Positions 1 to 9,074 are shown, numbered from the stretch's first letter. The stretch: 64,000 nt of DNA from Bacteroidota bacterium (GCA_011050615.1 DRFJ01000055.1:42679-106678), one strand, 5' to 3'. Notes: generated by a model from the letters alone, not told the origin. Program-made: numbers and translations.

Positions 1-1177
1 CATGGGTATAATATCCGCCCTCAATAATAATTTTTCCTATTTTGAGCCATGCGAGGTCATAATAAGGATTGATATTTACTGACTTGATTAGAGATCTGAA
101 TGCTTCTTTTATCCTGTGGCAGTTATAATAAGCTTCAGAGAGGTAATACCAGTATTCGTATTCGTCATCTTTAAGCGACACCGCTTTGCTTAAATATTTT
201 ATACTCTCTTCCGGTTTCTCATCCATCATCAGCAAGCCTAAGCCGTACCAGGGTTCAGAAAAGTCAGGATCAAGGTCAATTGCGTCATTATACATTTTAA
301 AGGCCCTGGTGCGATCTCCCGTTTTTTCGTAACACTCGGCTGCATATGTCATAGCCTCTGAGCTTTCATCCTCATATTCAAGGTAATGGTGATATGCTTC
401 CAGGGCTTCCCTGTACTTACCTTCCTTGCTGAGGATATTTGCCATATTAAAAATAGCAAAGAAATTATCAGGGTTTACCGCAACTGAAAATTCATAGGCA
501 TCGAGGGCTTTTTTCATCATCCCTTCCCTGGTATAAAGAAGACCCAGGTTATACCAGGCATTATCAGAGAAAGGTTCCATGTCGAGGTATTTCTTGTAGT
601 ATTTAATACTGCTCTTATATTCTCCAAGCTTCTCAAAAGCAAATGCCAGGTCATAGAGGTGATTTGTATCTTCAGGCTCCAGTTCAGCCAGGCGTTCAAG
701 GTACCTGGTGAGCAATTTGTAATGATTCAGGTCATTCAGTATCCCTGTTATGTTAATAAGGATATTTATTTGCTCTGTTTCATCAAGGGAAAGAGCTATA
801 TCAAAGTATTTTCTGGTTCCGTTAAGATCGCCAAGCATACCCAGTGCGGCTCCCTTAAGGAGGAATACCTCATAATTGCTGACTTCTATTTTCTCTATCA
901 CCTTGGTTATTTTCAGCACATCCAGGGGCCGTCCCTTATCGATGAGTACCTTTGCCTTCTTTACCTGGATTGATGTTGAAGCCGGGTGTTGCTGACAGGC
1001 TGATTCAGCAACTTCAAAAGCATAATTAACATCATTAATCTCGAGATAATAATCTATTAATGTTTCAAACTCAGCAACATCAAAGAAATAGTTTTCATTA
1101 TTATCGCGCATCCGCTCGTAACGCTTCACTATTTCAAGTATCTCCTCCTCTATGTTTCCAAATCCCTGGTCTTCCAT
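1..1177 (-). CDS. Tetratricopeptide repeat protein, 3' part cut by window edge
   Basis: Reading the minus strand from ATG at 1177 gives 392 open codons that run off position 1. The protein begins MEDQGFGNIEEEILEIVKRY and has no signal peptide. Most of it is TPR repeats of about 34 residues, seen in units such as AWYNLGLLYTREGMMKKALD and PWYGLGLLMMDEKPEESIKY, with the usual W-LG-Y-A-P spacing. TPR arrays form superhelical protein-binding scaffolds. Nothing here indicates a partner. The protein looks cytoplasmic. On the minus strand a box TATTTTTG (plus-strand 1199-1206) lies 22 bases before the start and fits the Bacteroidota -7 element. The C-terminus is unseen, so an extra domain is possible. 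Confidence 0.85.
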   Translation of the reverse strand, partial: MEDQGFGNIEEEILEIVKRYERMRDNNENYFFDVAEFETLIDYYLEINDVNYAFEVAESACQQHPASTSIQVKKAKVLIDKGRPLDVLKITKVIEKIEVSNYEVFLLKGAALGMLGDLNGTRKYFDIALSLDETEQINILINITGILNDLNHYKLLTRYLERLAELEPEDTNHLYDLAFAFEKLGEYKSSIKYYKKYLDMEPFSDNAWYNLGLLYTREGMMKKALDAYEFSVAVNPDNFFAIFNMANILSKEGKYREALEAYHHYLEYEDESSEAMTYAAECYEKTGDRTRAFKMYNDAIDLDPDFSEPWYGLGLLMMDEKPEESIKYLSKAVSLKDDEYEYWYYLSEAYYNCHRIKEAFRSLIKSVNINPYYDLAWLKIGKIIIEGGYYTH

Positions 1178-1198
1178 CAACTCAAATTATATTTCATG

Positions 1199-1206
1199 CA
1201 AAAATA
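1199..1206 (-). promoter_or_regulatory. Candidate -7 box for the TPR gene
   Basis: The minus strand reads TATTTTTG, matching the Bacteroidota consensus TAnnTTTG. The nearest TTG that could serve as -33 element is about 15 bases upstream rather than 19-21, so support is partial. Confidence 0.35.
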
Positions 1207-1362
1207 ATACATTTTATCAGACAATCTCCACGGGTCGCTTCGATTTATAAACATGTCCATATTTTTTTAAACAGCTCTAATACAATAAAGAAGCCCTGAT
1301 TGTTAAAAAAAATACTATAAAGAAAAAAAACAAACGCAACCATTTATGCCTGATGTTCATCT

Positions 1363-1370
1363 TACATTTG
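1363..1370 (+). promoter_or_regulatory. Orphan -7 box ahead of a candidate small RNA
   Basis: TACATTTG matches TAnnTTTG exactly on the plus strand. No plus-strand gene follows for 330 bases, but a strong terminator lies about 90 bases downstream. The -33 region has only TTTA at an imperfect spacing. Confidence 0.35.
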
Positions 1371-1375
1371 TAATT

Positions 1376-1471
1376 AAAGGAGAGATTTTAAGTTACCTTC
1401 ATATCCTTAATTACCCTAAAATTAACCTAAATTCTACCTTCAAAGAGCCGGGTTTCAGCCCGGTTTTTTTT
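1376..1471 (+). ncRNA. Candidate small RNA of about 95 nt
   Basis: This interval is framed by a TAnnTTTG box and an intrinsic terminator. It holds no convincing ORF. Its body carries three imperfect 11-base units in exact 11-base phase (1409-1419, 1420-1430, 1431-1441), each containing an ACC core (AATTACCCTAA, AATTAACCTAA, ATTCTACCTTC). The unpaired CC patches would suit pairing with GG-containing targets. I do not recognise a known RNA family. The prediction rests on promoter, terminator and repeat structure only. Confidence 0.35.
1447..1471 (+). terminator. Intrinsic terminator with no annotated gene upstream
   Basis: A six-pair stem (GCCGGG with CCCGGT, first pair a G-U) closes a six-base loop and is followed by eight T. 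It points to the plus strand, where the only thing upstream is non-coding DNA, so it probably ends a small transcript. On the minus strand there is no T run. Confidence 0.75.
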
Positions 1472-1701
1472 GATTATAATTTTTATCTACTTTTGATATG
1501 TACCAATTAATTTTTCAAATAAATGAAACGAACATGAATAAATTTAATCTCTTACTTCACAATAGAAGATGACTAAATTTTTCATGCGGGAGCGAACCGG
1601 GCACAGCGAGCTCACGAACAGTTTTACTGTAAGTAAGCGCCTGCATTCGTTCTCAGATTTTTAATTAAGTTATATTCAGTTAATTATAAAATTTTAAACG
1701 A
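1472..1701. other. Intergenic, locally GC-richer patch
   Basis: This is mostly AT-rich spacer. Positions 1584-1655 are clearly GC-richer than the flanks and contain a perfect small hairpin (ACAGT, loop TTT, ACTGT at 1618-1630) nested in GAAC/GTTC. I see no ORF, promoter box or repeat copy elsewhere in the window. Confidence 0.4.
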
Positions 1702-2712
1702 ATGAAAAGGACAATAAAAATATATCTTAGTGTCTTTATGGTGTTGATAATTGTCAGCAGCTGCTTAAAAAAGGATGAAGGTGAAATAAATTATGAGACA
1801 GGTTTTTTCCCCGAGGAAACATATAACCTGGAAGGCATCAATTCAGCCTGGGATGATTTCAATGTAGCCTTGCCCCAGCTGGCGGGAGAGTTGCCTGTCA
1901 TGTTTTCCAGTAACAGGAACAGCCAGGGATCACATTTTAACATTATTACAGGTTTTATATATTTTGCCTTCAGTCAGGTTGATGCAGGTTTCTGCATTGA
2001 AAGTTTCATGTTCCATAATTCTTTTTATGAGGGTCTGGAAGACAAGGTTAATACAGACAGGGATGAGCTTGGCCCATACAGGCTTTTCAACAGTGAAAAT
2101 GGTCTTGAATATTTCTTTTATGCCGGTGCTAATACTTCAGGGAGCCTGAATCTCAAATATCTTTATTATTCACCAGCAAATCCTGATGCTTCTCTTTTCG
2201 GACAGGAACCTGCTGACATAAGCGCCTTAAACAGTGATTCCAATGATGCTTATATCTGTTTTGACAGTGATTTTACGACTGTTTATTTAACCAATGACAG
2301 TGACGGTAATTTTGACATTAAGCAAGCTGAAATAAATAAGGATATACAATTTGATGCCTGGCTTAAGGGAGACCCTGTCAGCCTGAGTGTTACTGACAGT
2401 GTGAACAGTGTTTATGATGACAAATGCCCCTTTGTCAGGGATAGCATAATGGTATTTACTTCTGACAGGCCCGGTGGCCTGGGAGGCTTTGACCTGTACT
2501 ATTCGGTCTTTCGTGACGGGAAATGGAGCAGTCCATATAATATGGGACCGGAGATAAATACCGAACATAATGAATACAGGCCACTTATTGGCAGCTGTCC
2601 GGGTTTCGGTAATCACTTCCTTTTATTTTCCTCAGACCGCCCTTCAGGACTTGGTGGTTACGACCTTTATTTAAGGGGAATTGACCTCGGGGTTCTTGCC
2701 GAGGGTTCTTAG
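1702..2712 (+). CDS. PD40 beta-propeller lipoprotein
   Basis: A 336-residue protein with a lipoprotein signal peptide: a basic start, a hydrophobic core and the lipobox VSSC at about residue 21, followed by KKDEGE. It should be lipid-anchored in the envelope. The C-terminal half carries WD40-like/PD40 (TolB-type) units, with repeated [17 protein letters not shown] and [16 protein letters not shown] motifs. These are common in Bacteroidota outer-membrane lipoproteins, often beside OmpA-like domains, which are absent here. The blades probably bind protein or glycan, but the partner is unknown. The gene stands alone and its stop overlaps folD by four bases tail to tail. ATG at 1702 gives the complete signal peptide. 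Confidence 0.8.
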   Translation: MKRTIKIYLSVFMVLIIVSSCLKKDEGEINYETGFFPEETYNLEGINSAWDDFNVALPQLAGELPVMFSSNRNSQGSHFNIITGFIYFAFSQVDAGFCIESFMFHNSFYEGLEDKVNTDRDELGPYRLFNSENGLEYFFYAGANTSGSLNLKYLYYSPANPDASLFGQEPADISALNSDSNDAYICFDSDFTTVYLTNDSDGNFDIKQAEINKDIQFDAWLKGDPVSLSVTDSVNSVYDDKCPFVRDSIMVFTSDRPGGLGGFDLYYSVFRDGKWSSPYNMGPEINTEHNEYRPLIGSCPGFGNHFLLFSSDRPSGLGGYDLYLRGIDLGVLAEGS

Positions 2713-3581
2713 TATTTTTGCTTGCAGGCCTTCAGTGTATTCTGCAGCAAGGACACAATAGTCATGGGTCCCACACCCCCCGGTACAGGTGTTATGTAAG
2801 AGCATTTGGGAGCTACATTGTCAAAATCAACATCACCTTTCAGTTTCCATCCTGATTTTGTTTTATCCGATTTAACCCTGGTTGTACCCACATCGATAAT
2901 TACGGTGCCTTCTGACACCATATCTGCTTTTACAAATTCAGGTATACCTATGGCTGCAATAATGATCTCTGCTCTCCGGACTATTTCTTCGAGGTTTTTT
3001 GTACGGCTGTGAACAAGAGTAACTGTTGCGTCCACTCCCTTTTTTGACAGGAGTATGCTCACAGGCCTGCCAACAATATTACTTCTTCCTATTACCACAC
3101 AATTCTTGCCAGATGTTTCTATATTATATCTTTTTATAAGCTCCATAATTCCTGAAGGGGTAGCCGGCACGAAGGAAGGTAATCCTATTGTCATCTTCCC
3201 CAGGTTCACAGGGTTAAAGCCATCTACATCCTTTTCGGGGTCGACTGCTTCGATAACCTTGTCTTCAGATATATGATCAGGCAGGGGAAGCTGTACAATA
3301 AAGCCATCAATGCCCTTATCACCATTCAGTTCACCAACTTTATCTAGCAATTCTTTTTCGCTCACGCTTTCTTCCATGCGGATAAGAGTTGATTTAAAGC
3401 CCACCTGTTCACAGGCCTTTACTTTATGCGATACGTAGGTTTCGCTGGCACCGTCGTTGCCTACAAGAACGGCTGCAAGATGGGGTACTTTACCTGTTTC
3501 TTTCTTAAATTTTTTAACTTCCTCTGCAATTTCCAGTTTGATATCAGAGGATACTTTTTTTCCATCGATTAATGTATACAT
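2709..3581 (-). CDS. folD: Methylenetetrahydrofolate dehydrogenase/cyclohydrolase FolD
   Basis: A 290-residue cytosolic enzyme that oxidises 5,10-methylene-THF to methenyl-THF with NAD(P)+ and hydrolyses it to 10-formyl-THF. Family signatures are all present: [15 protein letters not shown] with the catalytic lysine, [15 protein letters not shown], the nucleotide-binding GRSNIVGRP and the C-terminal [12 protein letters not shown]. Length is normal. ffh lies eight bases upstream on the same strand, so the two are probably co-transcribed with argS further upstream. Confidence 0.97.
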   Translation of the reverse strand: MYTLIDGKKVSSDIKLEIAEEVKKFKKETGKVPHLAAVLVGNDGASETYVSHKVKACEQVGFKSTLIRMEESVSEKELLDKVGELNGDKGIDGFIVQLPLPDHISEDKVIEAVDPEKDVDGFNPVNLGKMTIGLPSFVPATPSGIMELIKRYNIETSGKNCVVIGRSNIVGRPVSILLSKKGVDATVTLVHSRTKNLEEIVRRAEIIIAAIGIPEFVKADMVSEGTVIIDVGTTRVKSDKTKSGWKLKGDVDFDNVAPKCSYITPVPGGVGPMTIVSLLQNTLKACKQKY

Positions 3582-3589
3582 ATCAAGTT

Positions 3590-4921
3590 TTATTTGGTTC
3601 TGAGCATATTTGACAGCTGGGCGGCTCCTCCCCTGCCTGACACGGCTTTCATCATTTTCCGTGTTTCATTAAACTGCTTGAGCAGCTGGTTTACCTCCTG
3701 TACCGTTGTACCTGAGCCCAGGGCTATTCTTTTTCTGCGGCTGCCGTTTATAATAACCGGGTTAGAACGCTCATCGGGGGTCATGCTATGGATTATTGCC
3801 TCTATACCTTTAAATGCGTCATCGTCGATATCAAGGTTTTTAATTGCCTTACCCACACCTGGTATCATTGCCATCAGGTCCTTCACATTACCCATCTTCT
3901 TTATTTGCCGTATCTGGGAAATAAAGTCATTGAAGTCGAACTGGTTCTTTGCTATTTTCTTCTTTATCAGTGCGGCTTCACGCTCATCATACTGTTCCTG
4001 GGCTTTTTCAACAAGTGATACTATATCACCCATCCCCAGGATCCTGTCGGCCATCCTGTCGGGATGAAATAATTCAATGGCATCCAGCTTCTCTCCTGAG
4101 CCAATGAATTTAATTGGTTTATTAACAACACCCCTGATTGACAGGGCTGCCCCTCCCCTGGTATCACCGTCCAGCTTGGTAAGAACCACCCCGTCGAAAT
4201 CCAGCCGGTCATTAAATTCTTTGGCGGTATTCACAGCATCCTGTCCGGTCATTGAATCTACCACAAACAAAATTTCGTGCGGGCTGACAGCTTCCTTAAT
4301 AGATGCTATTTCATCCATCATTTGCCGGTCAATAGCCAGTCGGCCTGCTGTATCAATAATCAGCACGTCAATCCCCGAATTTTTTGCTTCCCTGATTGCT
4401 CTTTTAACTATTTGTACCGGGTTCCTGTTATCTTCTTCAGTATATACGGGCACTCCTGCCTGTTCACCAAGCACTTTCAGCTGTTCAATAGCAGCAGGCC
4501 GGTACACGTCGCCTGCCACCAGCATAGGATTTTTCGCATTCTTGCTTTTCAGCATACGTGCAAGTTTACCGCAGAAGGTAGTTTTTCCGGACCCCTGTAA
4601 TCCTGCCACAAGGACAATGCCGGGATTTCCTTTAAGGTTAATATCGGCCTTTTCACCGCCCATAAGGCTTACCAGCTCATCATGAACAATTTTCACCATC
4701 ATTTGCGATGGTTTGACAGCATTCAGGACATTCTGGCCAAGGGCTTTCTCCTTTACCGTATCGGTAAAATTCTTTGCTATTTTGTAGTTAACATCAGCAT
4801 CCAGGAGTGCACGTCGTACATCTTTTAAGGTTTCAGCAATATTTATCTCCGTTATCCTTCCCTGCCCTTTAAGCATCTTAAAAGATCTCTCCAGCCTGTC
4901 AGTTAAATTTTCAAACATCAC
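3590..4921 (-). CDS. ffh: Signal recognition particle GTPase Ffh
   Basis: A 443-residue SRP54 homologue. With 4.5S RNA it binds signal sequences on ribosomes and delivers them to FtsY and SecYEG. The N-domain is followed by the G-domain with P-loop [14 protein letters not shown] and [10 protein letters not shown], then the methionine-containing M-domain ending near NMLRTK. The start is [10 protein letters not shown], and either Met is possible. The 39-base gap to argS holds a candidate -7 box (TATATTTG on the minus strand, plus positions 4944-4951), so ffh may have its own promoter in addition to readthrough. Confidence 0.97.
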   Translation of the reverse strand: MMFENLTDRLERSFKMLKGQGRITEINIAETLKDVRRALLDADVNYKIAKNFTDTVKEKALGQNVLNAVKPSQMMVKIVHDELVSLMGGEKADINLKGNPGIVLVAGLQGSGKTTFCGKLARMLKSKNAKNPMLVAGDVYRPAAIEQLKVLGEQAGVPVYTEEDNRNPVQIVKRAIREAKNSGIDVLIIDTAGRLAIDRQMMDEIASIKEAVSPHEILFVVDSMTGQDAVNTAKEFNDRLDFDGVVLTKLDGDTRGGAALSIRGVVNKPIKFIGSGEKLDAIELFHPDRMADRILGMGDIVSLVEKAQEQYDEREAALIKKKIAKNQFDFNDFISQIRQIKKMGNVKDLMAMIPGVGKAIKNLDIDDDAFKGIEAIIHSMTPDERSNPVIINGSRRKRIALGSGTTVQEVNQLLKQFNETRKMMKAVSGRGGAAQLSNMLRTK

Positions 4922-4943
4922 TCTTACCCTTTTTTATACTTCT

Positions 4944-4951
4944 CAAATATA
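4944..4951 (-). promoter_or_regulatory. Candidate -7 box for ffh-folD
   Basis: The minus strand reads TATATTTG, 22 bases before the ffh start, matching TAnnTTTG. No TTG sits at the ideal -33 distance, because that stretch is argS coding sequence. Confidence 0.4.
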
Positions 4952-4960
4952 TTAATAATA

Positions 4961-6739
4961 TTACATTCTCTCAGGCATCTCAATGCCGAGCAAGCACATC
5001 GACTTGTTTATTATTTTGCCTGTATATTCCGATAAAGCTATCCTGAAATTCCTTAGGCCGGGATCATGCTCACCAAGGATGGTATGGTCATGGTAAAACT
5101 GATTATATTCCCTGGCAAGCTCATAGGCATAATTTGCAATAACCGAAGGATTAAGTGATTGTGCTGCCTCCTTCACCACACTTTCATACTTTCTTAGAAG
5201 TTTAACAAGGTCTGATTCCTTTTCATTCAATACCAGGTCGGTGCTGATTTCAATAACTGAATATCCTTTATCCTGTGCCAGTCTCAGCACAGATTTTATC
5301 CTGGCATAGGTATATTGTATGAAAGGTCCCGTATTGCCATTAAAATCAATTGATTCCCGGGGATTGAACATCATGTTTTTTCGGGGATCAACTTTAAGAA
5401 TAAAGTATTTCAGTGCAGCCAGTCCGATCTTGCGGTATATTGCTTCTTTTTCCTCATCACCGTAATCGTGGAGCTTGCCCAGTTCCTCCGCCATCTCCCT
5501 TGCTGTATGTATCATGTTATCAATCAGGTCATCAGCATCCACAACCTTTCCTTCCCGTGATTTCATTTTACCTTCAGGCAGGTTGACCATGCCATAGGAG
5601 AAATGATGAATTCCCTCAGCCCATTCATAACCGAGTTTTTTCAATATTAATTTCAGGACCTGGAAATGATAATTTTGTTCGTTTCCGACCACATAGTATT
5701 GATGATCGAACTTATAATCATTATATCTTTCAACTGCCGTACCCAGATCCTGTGTCATATAGACAGCCGTTCCATCTGCTCTTAATAACAGTTTTTCATC
5801 CAGGCTGTCGGCTGAAAGGTTTACCCAGACAGAGCCATCCTCTTTCCTGTAAAAAATTCCTTTTTGCAGGCCAGCCTCAACTATCTCCCGCCCCAGCATA
5901 TAAGTTTCAGATTCATAATATATTTTATCAAAATCAACCCCCAGGGCTTCATATGTAATATTAAATCCTTCGTAAACCCAGCTGTTCATTTTCATCCAGA
6001 GGCCAACAGTCTCCCTGTCGCCTGCCTCCCACTTCCTGAGAAGATCCCTGGCGCCGGCCATAAGCTCTGAGCTTTCTGCTGCTTCCTCTGCTGTCATGCC
6101 TTTCTGGATGAGCTCATTTATTTCTTTTTTGTATGCAGTTTCAAACTCAACATAGAATTGTCCCACAAAATGATCACCCTTCATACCTGTATCAGCCGGG
6201 GTTTTACCCTGTCCGAAAAGTTTCCATGCCAGCATTGATTTACAAATATGTATTCCCCTGTCGTTTACTATATTGGTTTTAAATACCCTGTGCCCGCATT
6301 CAGTCAGTATCCGGGAGAGGGAAAAACCCAGGAGATTATTTCTTATATGCCCGAGGTGTAATGGTTTATTGGTATTGGGTGATGAGTATTCTACAAGTAT
6401 GGTCTGGCCTTTTTTGTATAAATCATTAGTTTCCCCGGCAGTCCACAGCTTAATAAATTCACCGAGCCATGCTGAATTACTGACCTGCAGGTTAAGAAAT
6501 CCCTTTACAACGTAAAATGTGCTTATTCCCGGGGTTGACTTCAGCAAATAATTACCCAGATCATTAGCGGTATCTTCGGGTGATTTACCCGAATATTTCA
6601 GTAATGGAAAAACCACAAGCGTAATATCTCCTTCAAATTCCTTCCTTGTGGGCTGGACCTGGATATTTGACGTATCAGCCTCAGATCCGTACAAGACTTT
6701 TAAAGCCCTGATAACATTATTCTCAATAGTCTTTTCCAT
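4961..6739 (-). CDS. argS: Arginyl-tRNA synthetase ArgS
   Basis: A class I synthetase that charges tRNA-Arg with arginine. The N-terminal Add1 domain is followed by the HIGH-type motif PLHLGHIRN, a KMSKS-like GKMKSREGK, and the anticodon-binding DALR domain near the C-terminus (GPFIQYTYARIKSVL). I place the start at 6739 (MEKTIENNVI), giving 592 residues. This fits family N-termini, and the ten in-frame codons before it are part of a duplicated leader rather than conserved protein. The start region is tandemly triplicated upstream (see the repeat at 6708-6836), so the mRNA carries two decoy copies of the initiation site. Confidence 0.96.
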   Translation of the reverse strand: MEKTIENNVIRALKVLYGSEADTSNIQVQPTRKEFEGDITLVVFPLLKYSGKSPEDTANDLGNYLLKSTPGISTFYVVKGFLNLQVSNSAWLGEFIKLWTAGETNDLYKKGQTILVEYSSPNTNKPLHLGHIRNNLLGFSLSRILTECGHRVFKTNIVNDRGIHICKSMLAWKLFGQGKTPADTGMKGDHFVGQFYVEFETAYKKEINELIQKGMTAEEAAESSELMAGARDLLRKWEAGDRETVGLWMKMNSWVYEGFNITYEALGVDFDKIYYESETYMLGREIVEAGLQKGIFYRKEDGSVWVNLSADSLDEKLLLRADGTAVYMTQDLGTAVERYNDYKFDHQYYVVGNEQNYHFQVLKLILKKLGYEWAEGIHHFSYGMVNLPEGKMKSREGKVVDADDLIDNMIHTAREMAEELGKLHDYGDEEKEAIYRKIGLAALKYFILKVDPRKNMMFNPRESIDFNGNTGPFIQYTYARIKSVLRLAQDKGYSVIEISTDLVLNEKESDLVKLLRKYESVVKEAAQSLNPSVIANYAYELAREYNQFYHDHTILGEHDPGLRNFRIALSEYTGKIINKSMCLLGIEMPERM

Positions 6740-6836
6740 CCTAATGCAATCTGATAACATTATTTTCAATAGTCTTCTCCATCCTCGTATAACCTGATGA
6801 CATTATTCTCAATAGTCTGTCCCATCCCAATACAAC
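6708..6836 (-). repeat. Three tandem 43-bp copies of the argS start region
   Basis: Three direct copies begin at 6708, 6751 and 6794 with an exact 43-base period and roughly 80-90% identity. Copy one is the genuine first codons of argS. Each copy includes an ATG (6739, 6782, 6825 on the minus strand) followed by codons for xxTIENNVI. Because 43 is not a multiple of three, the frames differ. The upstream copies encode short peptides MEKTIENNVIRLH (stop at 6741-6743, one base before the argS ATG) and MGQTIENNVIRLYEDGEDY (stop at 6766-6768). Confidence 0.92.
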
Positions 6837-6849
6837 AGGTAACAGCGAG

Positions 6850-6857
6850 CAAAGATA
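6850..6857 (-). promoter_or_regulatory. Candidate -7 box for argS
   Basis: The minus strand reads TATCTTTG, matching TAnnTTTG, 25 bases before the most distal duplicated ATG. A transcript starting near 6843 would include all three start-region copies. No clear -33 TTG is present. Confidence 0.4.
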
Positions 6858-6990
6858 ATACATTTTATCATACCCTATTTTTGAAATTTGTGAGCTGGAA
6901 ACCCGGTCAATTTATACTAAATACCATATCTATTTGACAGACGGTTTATTTTTTTTGACGAACAACAAAGAATGTATAAAAAAAAAAGAA

Positions 6991-6998
6991 TACTTTTG
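6991..6998 (+). promoter_or_regulatory. Candidate -7 box for the SiaC-like gene
   Basis: TACTTTTG matches TAnnTTTG, 36 bases before the ATG at 7035. The nearest TTTG upstream (6954-6957) is too far to be a standard -33 element. Confidence 0.45.
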
Positions 6999-7034
6999 AA
7001 ACAAACCAACGTCTAATTCGTTGAGACAAACAAG

Positions 7035-7490
7035 ATGAAGATTACAAAACTACACATTCCAGAAACAAAAAGCGCACCAGAGATTGATTTTAACCCCGAT
7101 GACGGTATGCTTGTACTTAAGGGAAAATCTATACCGGAAAACGCAACTAAAATTTATGAACCTATAATTGAATGGCTTAAGGAATATATATTGGATCCGC
7201 CTGAAAAAACTTTTCTCCATTTCAATTTAAGTTACTTCAATACGGCATCGTCAATCTGGATGGCGCGCATGGTTAAAGTACTCTCAAAAATTGATGACAG
7301 GGATAAACTACTTACAATAAATCTGTACTTTCATGTTGAGGAATATGATGAGATGGATGACGATGATCTCCAGGATTCCATTTCAATCGTCCTGAAAGTG
7401 ATTCATGATGCAACTGTCAGCCTGGGAATCAAAATATTCGGGATAGATGATGACGACACCATTGTAAAGGAAAGACTCATTCTTCTCTGA
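7035..7490 (+). CDS. SiaC-like regulatory phosphoprotein (DUF1987)
   Basis: A 151-residue acidic cytosolic protein matching the DUF1987/SiaC family. In Pseudomonas, SiaC is phosphorylated by the kinase SiaB and dephosphorylated by the phosphatase SiaA; its unphosphorylated form activates the diguanylate cyclase SiaD. Visible family features are the N-terminal LHIPETKSAPEIDFNPDDG, the GKSIPENATKIYEPIIEWL segment and YFNTASSIWM, where Thr70 aligns with the phosphorylated threonine region. No SiaA, SiaB or GGDEF gene lies in this window, so partners must be elsewhere or the role differs. The family assignment is firm. The pathway here is inferred. Confidence 0.8.
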   Translation: MKITKLHIPETKSAPEIDFNPDDGMLVLKGKSIPENATKIYEPIIEWLKEYILDPPEKTFLHFNLSYFNTASSIWMARMVKVLSKIDDRDKLLTINLYFHVEEYDEMDDDDLQDSISIVLKVIHDATVSLGIKIFGIDDDDTIVKERLILL

Positions 7491-7500
7491 CAAATACCCT

Positions 7501-7520
7501 GGAGAAGCTTCATTTTCTCC
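7501..7520 (+). terminator. Weak hairpin after the SiaC-like gene
   Basis: GGAGAA and TTCTCC pair across an eight-base loop, 12 bases after the stop codon. The tail is TTCCGTTTGCTT rather than a clean T run, so this is a weak terminator at best. Confidence 0.3.
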
Positions 7521-7563
7521 TTCCGTTTGCTTAATTTTATTCTTCGTTATAATTTTTTAATTC

Positions 7564-9069
7564 ATGAAAGCCATTTATGGATTTCTGATAATGATATTTA
7601 TGACCATGAATATTTCAGGCCAGCAGAGAGGGTTTGACAGGGACCCGGTAGTGGCAGGATCATTTTATCCGGCCGGTGAAACAGAATTGAAAAGGCAGCT
7701 TGAGCGGCATTTCAGGGATGCTGCCGCAATGAAGTCTTTTACAGTTAAACAGGGAGAAAGAGTAAGGGCTTTAATTTCTCCGCATGCAGGATACGTATTT
7801 TCTGGCACGGTGGCAGCATCCGCCATAGGATGTATTCCTTCAGAGGCAATATATGACAATATCTTCCTGATTGGTTCAAGTCACAGGCTTTCTTTTCCCG
7901 GAGCATCAGTCTATTCAGCGGGAAATTACAGGACACCACTGGGTACTGTTATTGTTAATACCGATATAGCTGAAAATCTTACAGAAAACTCAGAGATATT
8001 CACTTACCTGAAATCCGCCCATCTGAATGAGCACAGTCTGGAAGTGCAACTACCTTTTCTGCAGTATCACCTGGGAAGGAATATAAGAATTGTTCCGATT
8101 ATTATCGGAACACAAAACAGTAAAATCTGCAAGGACATTGCCGCGGTTCTCAAACCCTGGTTCAATGGGAATAATCTCTTTGTCATCAGCAGTGACTTCA
8201 GCCATTACCCTTCATTTGAAGATGCAGAAAAAGTGGACGGGCTGACTCTGGAAGGTTTAATGTCAGGAGACCCTGAAACCTTTCTCGGTACCCTCAGGGA
8301 AAATTCAGCACTGAAGATCAATGGACTTGCAACCAGTATGTGTGGCTGGACATCAGGTCTTGTTCTCCTTCATCTTGCGAAGTCAGAGCCGGGACTGGAA
8401 TTTAAACACATCCTTTACCAGAATTCGGGACACAGCAAGCTGGGTGACCGGTCAGGGGTTGTGGGCTATCATTCCCTTGCCCTCATTGAAAAGGAAGATG
8501 CAAGCGCTAATGGCCAGGATTTCAGTATAGGTCTTGAAGATCAGAACCGCCTGCTTGATATAGCCAGGCAATCAATAAGATCATTCCTGCTTAAAGAAAA
8601 ACAGCCTGAGATAGATGAATCTAAGCTATCTCCGTCACTGCTAAAGCATCTGGGAGCCTTTGTCACACTTAATATGGACGGGCAGCTGAGGGGTTGTATA
8701 GGCAGGTTCATGCCTTCAGAACCGCTTTATGAGACCGTGCATGCGATGGCTCTCGAAGCCGCTTTTAATGATGCACGTTTTAAACCACTCGGCCGGGACG
8801 AACTGGAAAAAGTTACAATTGAAATATCAGTGTTAAGCCCGCTCAGGAGAATTGATAGTACAGACAAAATTGTTCTTGGGAAACATGGTGTTTATATAAA
8901 TAAAGATAGCCGGTCAGGAACGTTTCTCCCCCAGGTTGCAAATAACCGGGACTGGACAGTTAGTGATTTTCTTGGTCATTTATCGCGTGATAAAGCAGGC
9001 CTGGGATGGACAGGCTGGAAGGATGCGGAAATTTATGTATACGAAGCCTTTGTTTTCGGGGAGGAATAA
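7564..9069 (+). CDS. Exported Memo-AMMECR1 fusion (AmmeMemoRadiSam B+A)
   Basis: A 501-residue protein fusing two domains that are separate genes in most genomes. Residues 1-20 (hydrophobic, ending NISGQ) look like a Sec signal peptide. Residues about 25-300 form a Memo domain. The metal-site residues known from human MEMO1 are present: His74 in SPHAGYVFSG, His107 in GSSHR, His214 in SSDFSHYP and Cys260 in MCGW, with NEHSLEVQLPFL between them. Residues about 325-500 form an AMMECR1 domain with the invariant LRGCIG near 375 and AAFNDARF. It lies five bases before the membrane gene at 9075 and starts a three-gene AmmeMemoRadiSam cluster. Its biochemical role is not established. The metal site and the pairing with a radical SAM enzyme suggest peptide or cofactor modification or redox work. 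The predicted export to the periplasm is unusual. Confidence 0.88.
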   Translation: MKAIYGFLIMIFMTMNISGQQRGFDRDPVVAGSFYPAGETELKRQLERHFRDAAAMKSFTVKQGERVRALISPHAGYVFSGTVAASAIGCIPSEAIYDNIFLIGSSHRLSFPGASVYSAGNYRTPLGTVIVNTDIAENLTENSEIFTYLKSAHLNEHSLEVQLPFLQYHLGRNIRIVPIIIGTQNSKICKDIAAVLKPWFNGNNLFVISSDFSHYPSFEDAEKVDGLTLEGLMSGDPETFLGTLRENSALKINGLATSMCGWTSGLVLLHLAKSEPGLEFKHILYQNSGHSKLGDRSGVVGYHSLALIEKEDASANGQDFSIGLEDQNRLLDIARQSIRSFLLKEKQPEIDESKLSPSLLKHLGAFVTLNMDGQLRGCIGRFMPSEPLYETVHAMALEAAFNDARFKPLGRDELEKVTIEISVLSPLRRIDSTDKIVLGKHGVYINKDSRSGTFLPQVANNRDWTVSDFLGHLSRDKAGLGWTGWKDAEIYVYEAFVFGEE

Positions 9070-9074
9070 ATTTT

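Noticed and set aside
659..1299. Plus-strand open frames opposite and just beyond the TPR gene
   Set aside because: The minus-strand TPR frame explains most of the region. The plus frames cross it or lie in spacer and have no domain signature.
4077..4685. 202-codon open frame antisense to ffh
   Set aside because: ffh is unambiguous, and the antisense frame shows Ser/Pro-rich shadow composition without family motifs.
6740..6769. argS start ten codons upstream at 6769
   Set aside because: Those codons come from the duplicated leader, and family N-termini begin at the ATG at 6739.
9006..9074. Upstream in-frame start of the spermidine-synthase-like membrane protein
   Set aside because: It overlaps the Memo-AMMECR1 coding sequence by 63 bases. 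ATG 9075 gives an immediate membrane helix.
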